Positions 1 to 6,452 of a stretch of 15,359 nt of DNA are shown here, in pieces. This DNA is from Thiopseudomonas sp964394445 (GTDB lineage Bacteria > Pseudomonadota > Gammaproteobacteria > Pseudomonadales > Pseudomonadaceae). Under the pieces are notes generated by a model, which ran no database searches, had not been told where the DNA came from, and saw only the letters and a program-made list of their open reading frames with translations. The stretch is taken from the NCBI GenBank assembly GCA_964394445.1, contig CAYMXO010000038.1, positions 1 through 15,359 of the forward strand. The letters run 5' to 3'. The translations under genes and the position numbers were made by a program. The stretch's first letter is position 1. Each line of letters begins with the position of its first letter.

Positions 1-388
1 CGACAACCAGAACCTTGACGTTGCGGTCGGCAACTTTGTTCAGGGCAGCGCCTTGGACAGTGAAGATTTCAGCGTTGGCGGCCAGCAGGTCGGCGCGCTC
101 CATGCCTTTGGAACGGGGACGGGCACCAACCAGAATGGCGACCTGGGTGTCCTTGAAAGCGACTTCGGGGTCGTCGGATGCAACCATGCCGGCCAGCAGC
201 GGGAATGCGCAGTCCTGCAGCTCCATCATGACGCCTTTCAGGGCTTCCTGGGCTTGTGGCAGATCCAGCAGTTGCAGAATTACCGGCTGGTCTTTGCCCA
301 GCATTTCGCCACTGGCAATACGGAACAGCAGGGCGTAACCAATTTGACCAGCTGCGCCGGTGACGGCAACACGTACGGGAGCTTTCAT
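1..388 (-). CDS. mdh: Malate dehydrogenase, type 2 (partial; C-terminus outside the window)
   Basis: NAD-dependent malate dehydrogenase of the cytosolic-type (type 2) lactate/malate dehydrogenase family, which interconverts malate and oxaloacetate in the TCA cycle. Reading leftward from ATG 386-388, the first 129 residues are present. The Rossmann nucleotide-binding loop GAAGQIG is at residues 11-17. An Asp at residue 42 (LLDLP) ends the second strand and fits NAD rather than NADP preference. The family segments VMMELQDCAFPLL and VGARPRSKGMERADLL follow, the latter being the mobile active-site loop with substrate-binding arginines. The start is supported by GGAGAG about 7 bases upstream. The reading frame is intact up to the window edge, so the catalytic His and the C-terminal half lie beyond it. 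Family identity is very clear. Many Pseudomonas use a quinone-dependent malate oxidoreductase instead, so this gene says something about the lineage. Confidence 0.95.
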   Translation of the reverse strand, partial: MKAPVRVAVTGAAGQIGYALLFRIASGEMLGKDQPVILQLLDLPQAQEALKGVMMELQDCAFPLLAGMVASDDPEVAFKDTQVAILVGARPRSKGMERADLLAANAEIFTVQGAALNKVADRNVKVLVV

Positions 389-422
389 TATGTCTCTCCA
401 AGTCGTTATCAAACGTAAAGGT

Positions 423-455
423 GTTCCAGAGTGTGGAACGGGTCATGCGGCCCGT
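423..455 (-). promoter_or_regulatory. Two inverted repeats in the mdh 5' region
   Basis: Two adjacent inverted repeats lie 35-67 bases upstream of the mdh start. GTTCCA (423-428) pairs with TGGAAC (434-439), and ACGGGTC (438-444) pairs with GGCCCGT (449-455) with one G-T pair and a four-base loop. They share two bases, so only one could form fully at a time. They could be an operator or a leader structure of mdh. I found no convincing -35/-10 pair around them. Confidence 0.3.
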
Positions 456-615
456 AATGATAATGCCTGGGTCATTCGAGCCGGTTTTCACGGCGGAAAA
501 TGGTAGCAAGCCCCCCGTATGAGTACAAGGACTACTTAAGGGTTAGGTGGGGACTTGCCTTGCCCGGGAAGGGGGCACGGCCACCCTGCCATACAATCTT
601 TAAAATATGTTCGGA

Positions 616-666
616 CCCACGCAGCGGCAACCTGCGGCCGCCATGGAGAGCACAGCTCTCCGCTAC
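616..666. repeat. Double-hairpin repeat, copy 1
   Basis: A ~50-bp element, present again at 764-812 in the same orientation. Its parts are: outer arm GCAGC (621-625); a decayed first hairpin GGCAACC/GGCCGCC (626-632 and 636-642, two mismatches); AT; a perfect second hairpin GGAGAGC/GCTCTCC (645-651 and 655-661, loop ACA); and outer arm GCTAC (662-666). On the minus strand it begins GTAGC, as Pseudomonas REP sequences do. The match to copy 2 extends a few bases left (CCCACG) and stops abruptly on the right, as expected for an inserted element. Confidence 0.75.
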
Positions 667-763
667 TAGTACATCTGCACCTGCTTCACCTTCGCACATG
701 GCATCAAGCCGAACTGGGCACCCAAATGCCAAAAACCGCACGGCCTTGCAGAAGATGCACCGT

Positions 764-812
764 CCCACGTAGCGGCGACCTGTGGTCGCCATGGAGAGCA
801 GCTCTCCGCTGC
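764..812. repeat. Double-hairpin repeat, copy 2
   Basis: Second copy of the element at 616-666 and the better folded at the first hairpin. Outer arms GTAGC (769-773) and GCTGC (808-812) pair with one G-T wobble. Hairpin 1 is a perfect seven-base stem GGCGACC/GGTCGCC (774-780 and 784-790, loop TGT). Hairpin 2 is GGAGAG/CTCTCC (793-798 and 802-807) with a tiny loop. Together they make a three-way junction. Differences from copy 1 fall mostly in arms and loops. It ends about 160 bases before the fklB start. Confidence 0.75.
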
Positions 813-925
813 AGGGCATTCGGTCGGCACACGGTGGCGAGGCATTGCACAGGCTGCCGGTCCGGCCTTGATAAATCCGCAGGTCAACCGGACAGGCTTT
901 TCTGTTAGCATGCGCTGTCCGCCGG

Positions 926-950
926 TTGCCGGGGTTGTCCCGGACGGCAA
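926..950 (+). promoter_or_regulatory. Hairpin in the fklB leader
   Basis: TTGCCG (926-931) pairs with CGGCAA (945-950). Inside it GGG (932-934) pairs with CCC (939-941) around a TTGT loop. The hairpin ends 20 bases before the GTG start of fklB, just upstream of its ribosome-binding site, so it could influence translation or mRNA stability. No T-tract follows, so it is not a terminator on this strand. Confidence 0.35.
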
Positions 951-970
951 AAAAACCAAGTGAGGTGCAC

Positions 971-1588
971 GTGTCTACTCCACAACTGAATACTGATGAA
1001 TCCCGCGTCAGCTATGGCATTGGCCGCCAGATGGGCGACCAGCTGCGCCAGAATCCGCCTCCGGGCACCGATATTGAAGCCGTGATGGCCGGCTTGCGTG
1101 ATGCCTTTAAGGGTGTTGAAAGCGCGGTTGATCCCGCACAGTTGAATGCAAGCTTTGCTGTGATCCGCGAGCGCATGGAAGCCGAGGCCGCCGAGAAGGC
1201 GCAGAAGTCAGCCCAGGCCGGCATTGATTTTCTTGCCGAAAATGCCAACAAAGACGGCGTGGTCGTGCTGGAGTCCGGTCTGCAATATGAGGTGGTGACT
1301 GCGGGTGAGGGTGAGAAACCTGTTGCGTCCAGCACGGTGCGGACCCATTACCACGGTACCCTGATTGACGGCACTGTCTTTGACAGCTCCTACGAGCGTG
1401 GTCAGCCGGCCGAGTTTCCTGTAGGGGGTGTTATCGCGGGCTGGACCGAGGCGTTGCAGTTGATGCCGGTTGGCAGCAAGTGGCGCCTGTATGTGCCCAG
1501 CGAACTGGCCTATGGCGGCCAGGCAGTGGGCAGCATCCCTGCGCACAGCGCTCTGGTGTTTGATGTGGAGCTGCTGGAAATTCTGTAA
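971..1588 (+). CDS. fklB: FKBP-type peptidyl-prolyl cis-trans isomerase, FklB type
   Basis: A 205-residue rotamase of the FklB/FkpA/Mip class that speeds cis-trans isomerisation of Xaa-Pro bonds during protein folding. Residues ~1-95 form the helical dimerisation domain (VSYGIGRQMGDQL near the N-terminus, then the Ala/Glu-rich long helix). Residues ~101-205 form the FKBP domain, with the hallmark segments THYHGTLIDGTVFDSS, FPVGGVIAGWTEAL, PSELAYG and LVFDVELLEIL. No signal peptide is visible, so it is probably cytoplasmic like E. coli FklB. I chose GTG 971 because it gives the family N-terminus (STPQLNTDESRVSYG) and has GAGG upstream. A TTG at 926 and a GTG at 965 are in frame, but the added residues look unlike a protein start. 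It stands alone, with gaps on both sides. Confidence 0.94.
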   Translation: MSTPQLNTDESRVSYGIGRQMGDQLRQNPPPGTDIEAVMAGLRDAFKGVESAVDPAQLNASFAVIRERMEAEAAEKAQKSAQAGIDFLAENANKDGVVVLESGLQYEVVTAGEGEKPVASSTVRTHYHGTLIDGTVFDSSYERGQPAEFPVGGVIAGWTEALQLMPVGSKWRLYVPSELAYGGQAVGSIPAHSALVFDVELLEIL

Positions 1589-1597
1589 GCAGATGCT

Positions 1598-1618
1598 CCG
1601 CAGCAGGCGCTGTTGCGG
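1598..1618 (+). terminator. Stem-loop after fklB (weak terminator candidate)
   Basis: A nine-base-pair stem, CCGCAGCAG against CTGTTGCGG with one G-T pair and loop GCG, starts 10 bases after the fklB stop codon. No T-tract follows, so intrinsic termination would be poor. It may instead be a 3' stabilising structure. An overlapping alternative stem (GCGGCT 1615-1620 with AGCCGC 1630-1635) could compete with it. Confidence 0.35.
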
Positions 1619-1801
1619 CTGTGTCTAAAAGCCGCAGTGGCCCTGCGCGGGGATGGATGGGCAGCGTGGGCCGTGTCTTTACTGACGATCACAGCTCGCC
1701 GCGGCAGCGGTCCGCGTGGTGTTTCTGGTTGATGTCGAGCAGCAGGTTTCGTGCGGTTGCGGGCAAGTTTCCAGAGTTGCCGGGGTGCGCCAAAGTGCTT
1801 T

Positions 1802-1819
1802 GCTTGATTGCTATCAAGC
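1802..1819. promoter_or_regulatory. Operator-like inverted repeat upstream of the DUF465-like gene
   Basis: A perfect inverted repeat, GCTTGAT (1802-1808) and ATCAAGC (1813-1819) separated by TGCT, sits 62 bases before the start codon at 1881. Its position and symmetry fit a dimeric regulator site or a leader hairpin. The rest of the 1589-1880 gap shows no gene and no strong promoter boxes. Confidence 0.35.
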
Positions 1820-1880
1820 GTGCCTGGCGGCTGCATTCATTAGTCTGTGCCGGTAGACAACCACTTTGTGAGGAATTGCC

Positions 1881-2135
1881 ATGACTGTTGAAAACCATCC
1901 GCTGCTGCGTGAACACCCGGAGCTGGCTGAAAAGCTTCTGGAGCGAGCCATGGCAGACGGTGCTTTTGCTCAGCGTGCACAGCGTTACGCTGCCCTGGAC
2001 GCCCAGATTCAGGATGCTTCAGCGGGTGCTGATGAAACTGCCGAGCACGCCAAGCTGGGCAAGCAGTTGCTGGGTGAGCTGCAATTGCCTGCCACCACCA
2101 GCTGCTGCGGCGGTTGTGGCGGCAGTGCGCACTAA
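1881..2135 (+). CDS. Small YdcH/DUF465-like protein with a Cys-Gly-rich tail
   Basis: An 84-residue cytoplasmic protein. The N-terminal half (HPLLREHPELAEKLLERA, then FAQRAQRYAALDAQI, residues 6-43) matches the pattern of the YdcH/DUF465 family, whose members are short helical, probably coiled-coil proteins of unclear function. In those proteins an 'H-x-F/L-x-E-x-P-E' opening is followed by 'D-x-x-F-x-x-L-x-x-x-Y-x-x-L-D-x-x-I'. A linker rich in Ala and Glu follows. The C-terminus is unusual: TTSCCGGCGGSAH, with Cys at 75, 76 and 79, which could bind a metal or be redox-active. The start has a good ribosome-binding site (TGAGGAA, 1868-1874). It is monocistronic, with gaps on both sides and a strong terminator downstream. 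The family call is from pattern recall and moderately sure; the function is unknown. Confidence 0.82.
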   Translation: MTVENHPLLREHPELAEKLLERAMADGAFAQRAQRYAALDAQIQDASAGADETAEHAKLGKQLLGELQLPATTSCCGGCGGSAH

Positions 2136-2206
2136 GCTTCGCTGTTTTTGTTGTAACCTGCCTGCGATTGTTTTCTCTCCATGATTGCAGGCTGGAGTTG
2201 GGCTTG

Positions 2207-2233
2207 ACGCCGGTCTTTGACCGGCGTTTTTTT
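2207..2233 (+). terminator. Rho-independent terminator of the DUF465-like gene
   Basis: A perfect nine-base-pair stem, ACGCCGGTC (2207-2215) with GACCGGCGT (2219-2227) and loop TTT, runs straight into seven T residues (2227-2233). It lies 72 bases after the stop codon at 2135. This is a textbook intrinsic terminator for rightward transcription. Confidence 0.92.
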
Positions 2234-2330
2234 ATGGCCGTATGGCAGTGCGTGCGCTCGCTTGCAGCCATACCCGCCACGGCCCTTCGGTGGCTGCATC
2301 CCCTGGCAGCGGAGCACTGCAATTACCACC

Positions 2331-2435
2331 TGCAGGAACGACTTTGGTCGCGACCGGTGCAATGCCAGGCCCCGATGCTGCAGCTGGTTTTTGTGTCCGG
2401 GGCTGGCCCTGTTCGCGGCTAAAACCGCTCTTGCA
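2331..2435. repeat. REPIN A (pair of inverted REP sequences)
   Basis: Two REP sequences face each other. The left one (2332-2353) starts GCAGGAACGACTTTGGTCGC. The right one (2412-2435, read on the minus strand) starts TGCAAGAGCGGTTTTAGCCG. Each follows the Pseudomonas pattern G-T/C-A-G/A-G-A-G/A-C-G plus a short imperfect hairpin ending in CGCGA. Between them CCAGGCCCC (2366-2374) can pair with GGGGCTGG (2399-2406), so the whole unit folds into one long hairpin. Such units are non-autonomous elements that RAYT (TnpA-REP) transposases mobilise. Confidence 0.82.
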
Positions 2436-2478
2436 AACCCTGGGCTCGGCATGATGGTTGTGTGCTGCACAAGTCCCC

Positions 2479-2563
2479 CTGTAAGAGCAGCTTAGTCGCG
2501 ATCAATGTTGAGACAGCCCGGGCTAGTGTCGGGAGAGGGTCGCGGCTGAGGCCGTTTCTACAG
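2479..2563. repeat. REPIN B (pair of inverted REP sequences)
   Basis: The left REP (2481-2501) reads GTAAGAGCAGCTTAGTCGCG. The right REP (2540-2561) in reverse complement begins GTAGAAACGGCCTCAGCCGC. The core contains the palindrome AGCCCGGGCT. It lies only ~45 bases from REPIN A and ends 120 bases before radA. The region 2136-2682 holds no credible gene: only the terminator, a GTATGGC/GCCATAC inverted repeat (2240-2246 and 2267-2273), the two REPINs and the radA upstream region. Confidence 0.8.
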
Positions 2564-2682
2564 GAATGGTTCTGCCGTTGTTGTGCCAACCCGAAGCTCT
2601 GTTGCCGGGCAAGGCCGCCAAGGCCCGCGTCTGGCAACTGCGTTATACTTTGACGTTTTCAGCAAACTGACAAGGACAGCCG

Positions 2683-4053
2683 ATGGCCAAGGCAAAGCGT
2701 ATTTTTGGGTGCACCGAATGCGGCGCAACCCAGCCCAAGTGGGCCGGGCAGTGTGCGGATTGCGGTGCCTGGAACACCATGGTGGAAACCGTGGTGGAAG
2801 GCGGCTCACGCAGCAGCTCGCGCACCGGCTGGGCCGGCGGGCATGCCGAGCTGAAGACCCTGGCCGATGTCAGCGTGGAAGAGATCCCGCGTTTCAGCAC
2901 CCAGTCCAAAGAACTGGATCGTGTACTCGGTGGCGGGCTGGTTGACGGTTCAGTGGTGTTGCTTGGCGGCGACCCAGGCATCGGCAAGTCGACCATTCTG
3001 TTGCAGACCATGTGCAGTCTGGCACAGCATATTCCGGCACTTTATGTAACGGGTGAGGAATCCCAGCAGCAGGTGGCCATGCGTGGTCGCCGGCTGGAGC
3101 TGCCGCTGGACAAGCTCAAGGTGATGACTGAAACCTGCGTGGAAAGCATCCTCGCCGTGGCCCAGCGCGAGAAGCCGCGGGTGCTGGTGATTGACTCGAT
3201 CCAGACCATTTACACCGAACAGCTGCAGTCAGCGCCTGGCGGTGTGGCCCAGGTGCGTGAGAGTACCGCCTTGCTGGTGCGCTTTGCCAAACAAAGCGGC
3301 ACGGCGATTTTCCTGGTCGGTCACGTTACCAAGGAAGGCTCGCTGGCCGGCCCGCGTGTGCTTGAGCACATGGTGGATACGGTGCTGTATTTTGAAGGCG
3401 ATGCCGATGGCCGCCTGCGCATGCTGCGGGCAGTGAAAAACCGCTTTGGTGCGGTCAACGAACTGGGCGTATTCGGCATGACCGACCGTGGCCTGCGTGA
3501 AGTCTCCAACCCTTCGGCAATTTTTCTCAACCGGGCCCAATCGGCGGTGCCGGGCAGCGTGGTGATGGCCAGCTGGGAAGGTTCGCGTCCGTTGCTGGTG
3601 GAGGTGCAGGCACTGGTGGATACCAGCCATCTGGCCAATCCGCGCCGGGTCACCCTGGGGCTGGACCACAACCGGCTGGCCATGTTGCTGGCGGTATTGC
3701 ACCGTCATGGCGGCATTGCCAGTCACGATCAGGATGTTTTTCTAAACGTGGTCGGTGGTGTCAAAGTGCTGGAAACTGCTTCGGACCTGGCATTGATGGC
3801 GGCGATCATGTCGAGCCTGCGTAACCGGGCTTTGCCGCATGACTTGCTGGTGTTTGGCGAGATCGGCCTGTCTGGTGAAATCCGGCCGGTACCGAGTGGG
3901 CAGGAGCGTTTGCGTGAGGCTTCCAAGCATGGCTTCAGGCGTGCCGTGGTGCCAAAAGGCAATGCGCCGAAACAGCCGCCGGCCGGGATGGAAGTCGTGG
4001 CGGTGGAGCGGCTGGAGCAGGCGCTGGATGCGCTGTTTGAGTGGGCTGAATGA
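2683..4053 (+). CDS. radA: DNA repair protein RadA (Sms)
   Basis: A 456-residue RecA-like ATPase that processes recombination intermediates by driving branch migration from RecA-made D-loops. All family parts are visible. An N-terminal four-Cys zinc finger is at residues 10-27 (CTEC...CADC). The Walker A motif GGDPGIGKST is at 95-104, and a Walker B-like LVIDSIQT follows around residue 170. The RadA signature KNRFG is at 252-256. The C-terminal Lon-protease-like domain (from ~280) carries DLALMAAIMSSLRNRALP and LVFGEIGLSGEIRPV. The length is normal for the family. The start at ATG 2683 has AAGGAC upstream. A TATACT box at 2644-2649 may be its -10. The stop overlaps the next start (ATGA), so the HAD phosphatase gene is translationally coupled to it. 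Confidence 0.97.
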   Translation: MAKAKRIFGCTECGATQPKWAGQCADCGAWNTMVETVVEGGSRSSSRTGWAGGHAELKTLADVSVEEIPRFSTQSKELDRVLGGGLVDGSVVLLGGDPGIGKSTILLQTMCSLAQHIPALYVTGEESQQQVAMRGRRLELPLDKLKVMTETCVESILAVAQREKPRVLVIDSIQTIYTEQLQSAPGGVAQVRESTALLVRFAKQSGTAIFLVGHVTKEGSLAGPRVLEHMVDTVLYFEGDADGRLRMLRAVKNRFGAVNELGVFGMTDRGLREVSNPSAIFLNRAQSAVPGSVVMASWEGSRPLLVEVQALVDTSHLANPRRVTLGLDHNRLAMLLAVLHRHGGIASHDQDVFLNVVGGVKVLETASDLALMAAIMSSLRNRALPHDLLVFGEIGLSGEIRPVPSGQERLREASKHGFRRAVVPKGNAPKQPPAGMEVVAVERLEQALDALFEWAE

Positions 4054-4760
4054 GCGTGCGGCAGAAAATCCGTCTGGTGACCTTTGATCTGGATGACACC
4101 CTGTGGCACACCGCCCCGGTGATTGCGCGGGCCGAGCAGAGGTTGCAAGAGTGGCTGGCCAGCCGGGCACCGCAGCTGGGAGTGATGACGCTGGAGCGGC
4201 TGCATGGGCTGAAAAATCAGGTGATGTCTGAACAGCCCCGGATTGCCCACAGTGTCAGCAAGGTGCGTTTTGCGGTTTTGCAGCGGGCGTTTCTGCAGGC
4301 GGGCGAAGCGCCGGGGCAGGCAGCTGTCATGGCGGAGGAGGCATTTCAGTTTTTTCTGGCCGAGCGGCAAAAGGTTGAAGTCAGCCCGCAGGCAGAGCCC
4401 ATGCTGGCTGCATTGCGTGAGCAAGGCTGTTTGCTGGGGGCGTTAAGCAATGGCAACGCGGATATCCGGCGGGTCGGGCTTGGCGATTATTTTGATTTTG
4501 CCCTGAACGCCGATGCGCTGGGAGTCGGCAAGCCGGATGCGGCGGCGTTTGCTGCTGCCCTGGGCCGTGCCGGCGTGTTACCGGTCGAAGCTGTGCATGT
4601 GGGTGACAACCCGCAGGATGACATTGCCGGCGCGTTGAATGCCGGCATGCACGCGGTGTGGTTCAACCCGACGGGACAGGAATGGCAGGACGGGGTTGCA
4701 CCAACAGCGCAAGTACGCTGCCTGAGTGCATTGCCAGCTGTTGTGGCCGGCCTTCTGTAG
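4050..4760 (+). CDS. HAD-superfamily phosphatase, YigB-like
   Basis: A 236-residue haloacid dehalogenase-type hydrolase. Motif I is FDLDDTLW (residues ~12-19), with the nucleophile and acid Asp pair. Motif II is ALSNGN, motif III the Lys in GVGKPD, and motif IV VHVGDNPQDDIAGALNAGM with the metal-binding Asp residues. An N-terminal helical cap lies between motifs I and II. The order and spacing (for example LGDYFDF after motif II) resemble E. coli YigB, an FMN phosphatase that also acts on a riboflavin-pathway intermediate. The substrate cannot be fixed from sequence. The start ATG 4050 overlaps the radA stop by four bases. The stop codon TAG (4758-4760) is part of the GTAG that opens a REPIN, so the C-terminus ends exactly at the repeat boundary. 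Confidence 0.9.
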   Translation: MSVRQKIRLVTFDLDDTLWHTAPVIARAEQRLQEWLASRAPQLGVMTLERLHGLKNQVMSEQPRIAHSVSKVRFAVLQRAFLQAGEAPGQAAVMAEEAFQFFLAERQKVEVSPQAEPMLAALREQGCLLGALSNGNADIRRVGLGDYFDFALNADALGVGKPDAAAFAAALGRAGVLPVEAVHVGDNPQDDIAGALNAGMHAVWFNPTGQEWQDGVAPTAQVRCLSALPAVVAGLL

Positions 4761-4863
4761 AGGCGATTTCAGCCGCGAACAAGGTCTGATCTAGGCCCCT
4801 GCCATGAGCAGTAGCACCGGTGTCTGGTTGCAACACCGGTCGCGACTGAAGTCGCTCCTTGTA
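4755..4863. repeat. REPIN C between convergent genes
   Basis: The left REP starts GTAGAGGCGATTTCAGCCGC (4757-4776). The right REP, in reverse complement, is TACAAGGAGCGACTTCAGTC and onward (4840-4863), close to the common pseudomonad REP core GGAGCGACTTCAGTCGCGA. In the middle ACCGGTGT (4816-4823) pairs with ACACCGGT (4833-4840). The element fills nearly the whole gap between the HAD gene and the opposing ATPase gene, and might act as a transcription or mRNA-decay barrier for both. Confidence 0.85.
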
Positions 4864-4889
4864 TGATCAGAACCGTTACATTGAAACAG

Positions 4890-6443
4890 TTACCGGGGAA
4901 GCCGGCTGCGGATGCGCTCGACAAGGCTGTCCATGGAGGCGGCATCGTTGGTTTGTACGACCTGACTGTATTGCAGCTCTTCGTCTGTCAGCGGCTCGCG
5001 TCCGGCCTGCTGGGCTTGAATCACCTGCAGGGTGGCATCGGACGGGTCCTGCCCGGCGGCCTGGCGTTCGCCCAGCCATTGCCGGATGACCTCGTCCGGT
5101 GCCTGGCAATCCAGAACCAGTAGTGGCACGCCACAGGACTGGGCCACTTCGGCAGCCTGCTGGCGTTGCTCATGCTTCAGGTAAGTGGCGTCAATCACGA
5201 CCGGAAAGCCGGCCTGCAATGCGGCCAGCGCCTGCTGGTGCAGGTGGGCGTAGGTCTGACGGGTCAGGTCTGCACTGTAAATGCCTTCATTGAGAGGATT
5301 GTCGGCATCCTGCTGGCCAAACAGTCGCTTGCGTTCCACATCCGAGCGCAGGCGCAGGGCGCCCAGCTGTTCAACCAGCTGCATGGCCACCGTGCTTTTG
5401 CCGCTGGCGGATACGCCATGGGTAATGGCCAGAAAACGCGAGGGAATCACGCTATAGCTTTCCGCCAGGCGGGTGTAGCTGCGGTATTGGCGCAGCACTT
5501 CAGCCCGCACCTGCGGATCATTTTCCTGCGCCAGCCGGAACAGGTTGACCTTGGCCCGCACCATGGCGCGATAGGCCTTGTAGAAGTTGACCAGTGGCAG
5601 GCAGGCATAATCGCCGGTCTGCTCCAGCCAGTTATTGGTGAAGCGGCGAGCCAGCGCCGGCTGGCCACGGTCTTCCAGGTCCATGGCCAGAAACAGCGCG
5701 TCACAGGCGATATCAATGAAGCGGAAGGGTTCGTTGAACTCGATGCAGTCAAACAATACGACCTCGCCATCCAGCACGGTAGCGTTGCCGAGGTGGATGT
5801 CGCCATGACACTCCCGAATGGAACCATTCTGGCTGCGCTGTTCTAACAGGGGCAGCAGACGCTGGAAGCTGTCTTCGGCCCAGGCCTCGAGGGCGTCAAG
5901 CTGTTGCAGGTCGTGCTTTTCGGTCAGCAGCGGGCGAATTTGCTCAAAGTTTTGTCGCACAGGTGCCATAATGGCGCCCGGCTGGGCCAGGGGGTGGCCT
6001 TCTGCAACTACGGGGGCTTGCTGGTGAAAGCGGGCGATCTGGCGGGTCAGGGCATCAATTTCGACAGTGCCCAGCTCGCCGCGCTGCAGCATCCGGTCCA
6101 GCAACTGCTCCTGGGGGAACTGGCGCATGCGGATGGCATATTCGAACGGCTCGCCTTCACCACCCAGGTGCGGGGCTTGCGGGCTGCCGGTGATGGGCAG
6201 CACGTCCAGGTACAGGCCGCTGGTCAGACGCTGGTTGAGGCGTACCTCTTCATGGCAGAAATGCCGGCGCGCATCCAGGCAGGTAAAGTCGAGAAAACCG
6301 AAATTGACCGGTTTCTTGATCTTGTAGGCAAAATGGCCGGTCAGGATTACCGTGGAAATATGGGTTTCCACGATCTGGATGTCAGCGGTTTCATGCGGGT
6401 ACACGGCCGGATTTTGCAGGGCCTGGATCAGGGCTTGGTTCAC
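4890..6443 (-). CDS. Two-domain protein: aminoglycoside-phosphotransferase-like kinase plus P-loop ATP-binding domain
   Basis: A 517-residue cytoplasmic protein of the family often annotated 'bifunctional aminoglycoside phosphotransferase/ATP-binding protein' or AAA family ATPase. The N-terminal ~320 residues resemble the APH/choline-kinase fold: FAYKIKKPVNFGFLDF early (with the likely nucleotide-binding Lys), catalytic-loop motif HGDIHLGN at 213-220, and FDCIEFNEPFRFIDIACD, which takes the place of the metal-binding DFG. The C-terminal domain has a Walker A loop, GVSASGKST at 343-351, followed by RSDVERKRLFG, as in small nucleotide- or sugar-kinase-like proteins. The physiological substrate is unknown, and antibiotic resistance should not be assumed. 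The start is GTG 6443, with AAGGAAG about 7 bases upstream. The gene is divergent from mrcB and convergent with the HAD gene. Confidence 0.9.
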   Translation of the reverse strand: MNQALIQALQNPAVYPHETADIQIVETHISTVILTGHFAYKIKKPVNFGFLDFTCLDARRHFCHEEVRLNQRLTSGLYLDVLPITGSPQAPHLGGEGEPFEYAIRMRQFPQEQLLDRMLQRGELGTVEIDALTRQIARFHQQAPVVAEGHPLAQPGAIMAPVRQNFEQIRPLLTEKHDLQQLDALEAWAEDSFQRLLPLLEQRSQNGSIRECHGDIHLGNATVLDGEVVLFDCIEFNEPFRFIDIACDALFLAMDLEDRGQPALARRFTNNWLEQTGDYACLPLVNFYKAYRAMVRAKVNLFRLAQENDPQVRAEVLRQYRSYTRLAESYSVIPSRFLAITHGVSASGKSTVAMQLVEQLGALRLRSDVERKRLFGQQDADNPLNEGIYSADLTRQTYAHLHQQALAALQAGFPVVIDATYLKHEQRQQAAEVAQSCGVPLLVLDCQAPDEVIRQWLGERQAAGQDPSDATLQVIQAQQAGREPLTDEELQYSQVVQTNDAASMDSLVERIRSRLPR

Positions 6444-6452
6444 GACTCTTCC

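Larger units (their letters stand above)
389..970. other. Gene-poor gap between mdh and fklB
   Basis: This is a divergent intergenic region of about 580 bases. I see no credible gene in it: the short open frames have no ribosome-binding site and no recognisable protein. It contains the mdh upstream region (389-500), a G-rich stretch around 540-580, two copies of a double-hairpin repeat (616-666 and 764-812) and the fklB leader hairpin (926-950). The fklB promoter should lie here. TAGCAT at 906-911 is a possible -10 box, but no matching -35 is evident. Confidence 0.6.

Noticed and set aside
616..812. The double-hairpin repeats as integron attC sites or a CRISPR array
   Set aside because: There are only two copies with a ~100-base interval, no integrase-type core sites (no GTTRRRY ends), no cassette genes and no cas genes.
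532..959. Short frames in the mdh-fklB gap
   Set aside because: They run across the double-hairpin repeats, have no ribosome-binding site and give proteins without family resemblance.
4890..6443. The APH-like domain as an antibiotic resistance gene
   Set aside because: The domain belongs to a conserved two-domain chromosomal family with a P-loop partner. The fold is shared by many kinases and nothing shows an aminoglycoside substrate.
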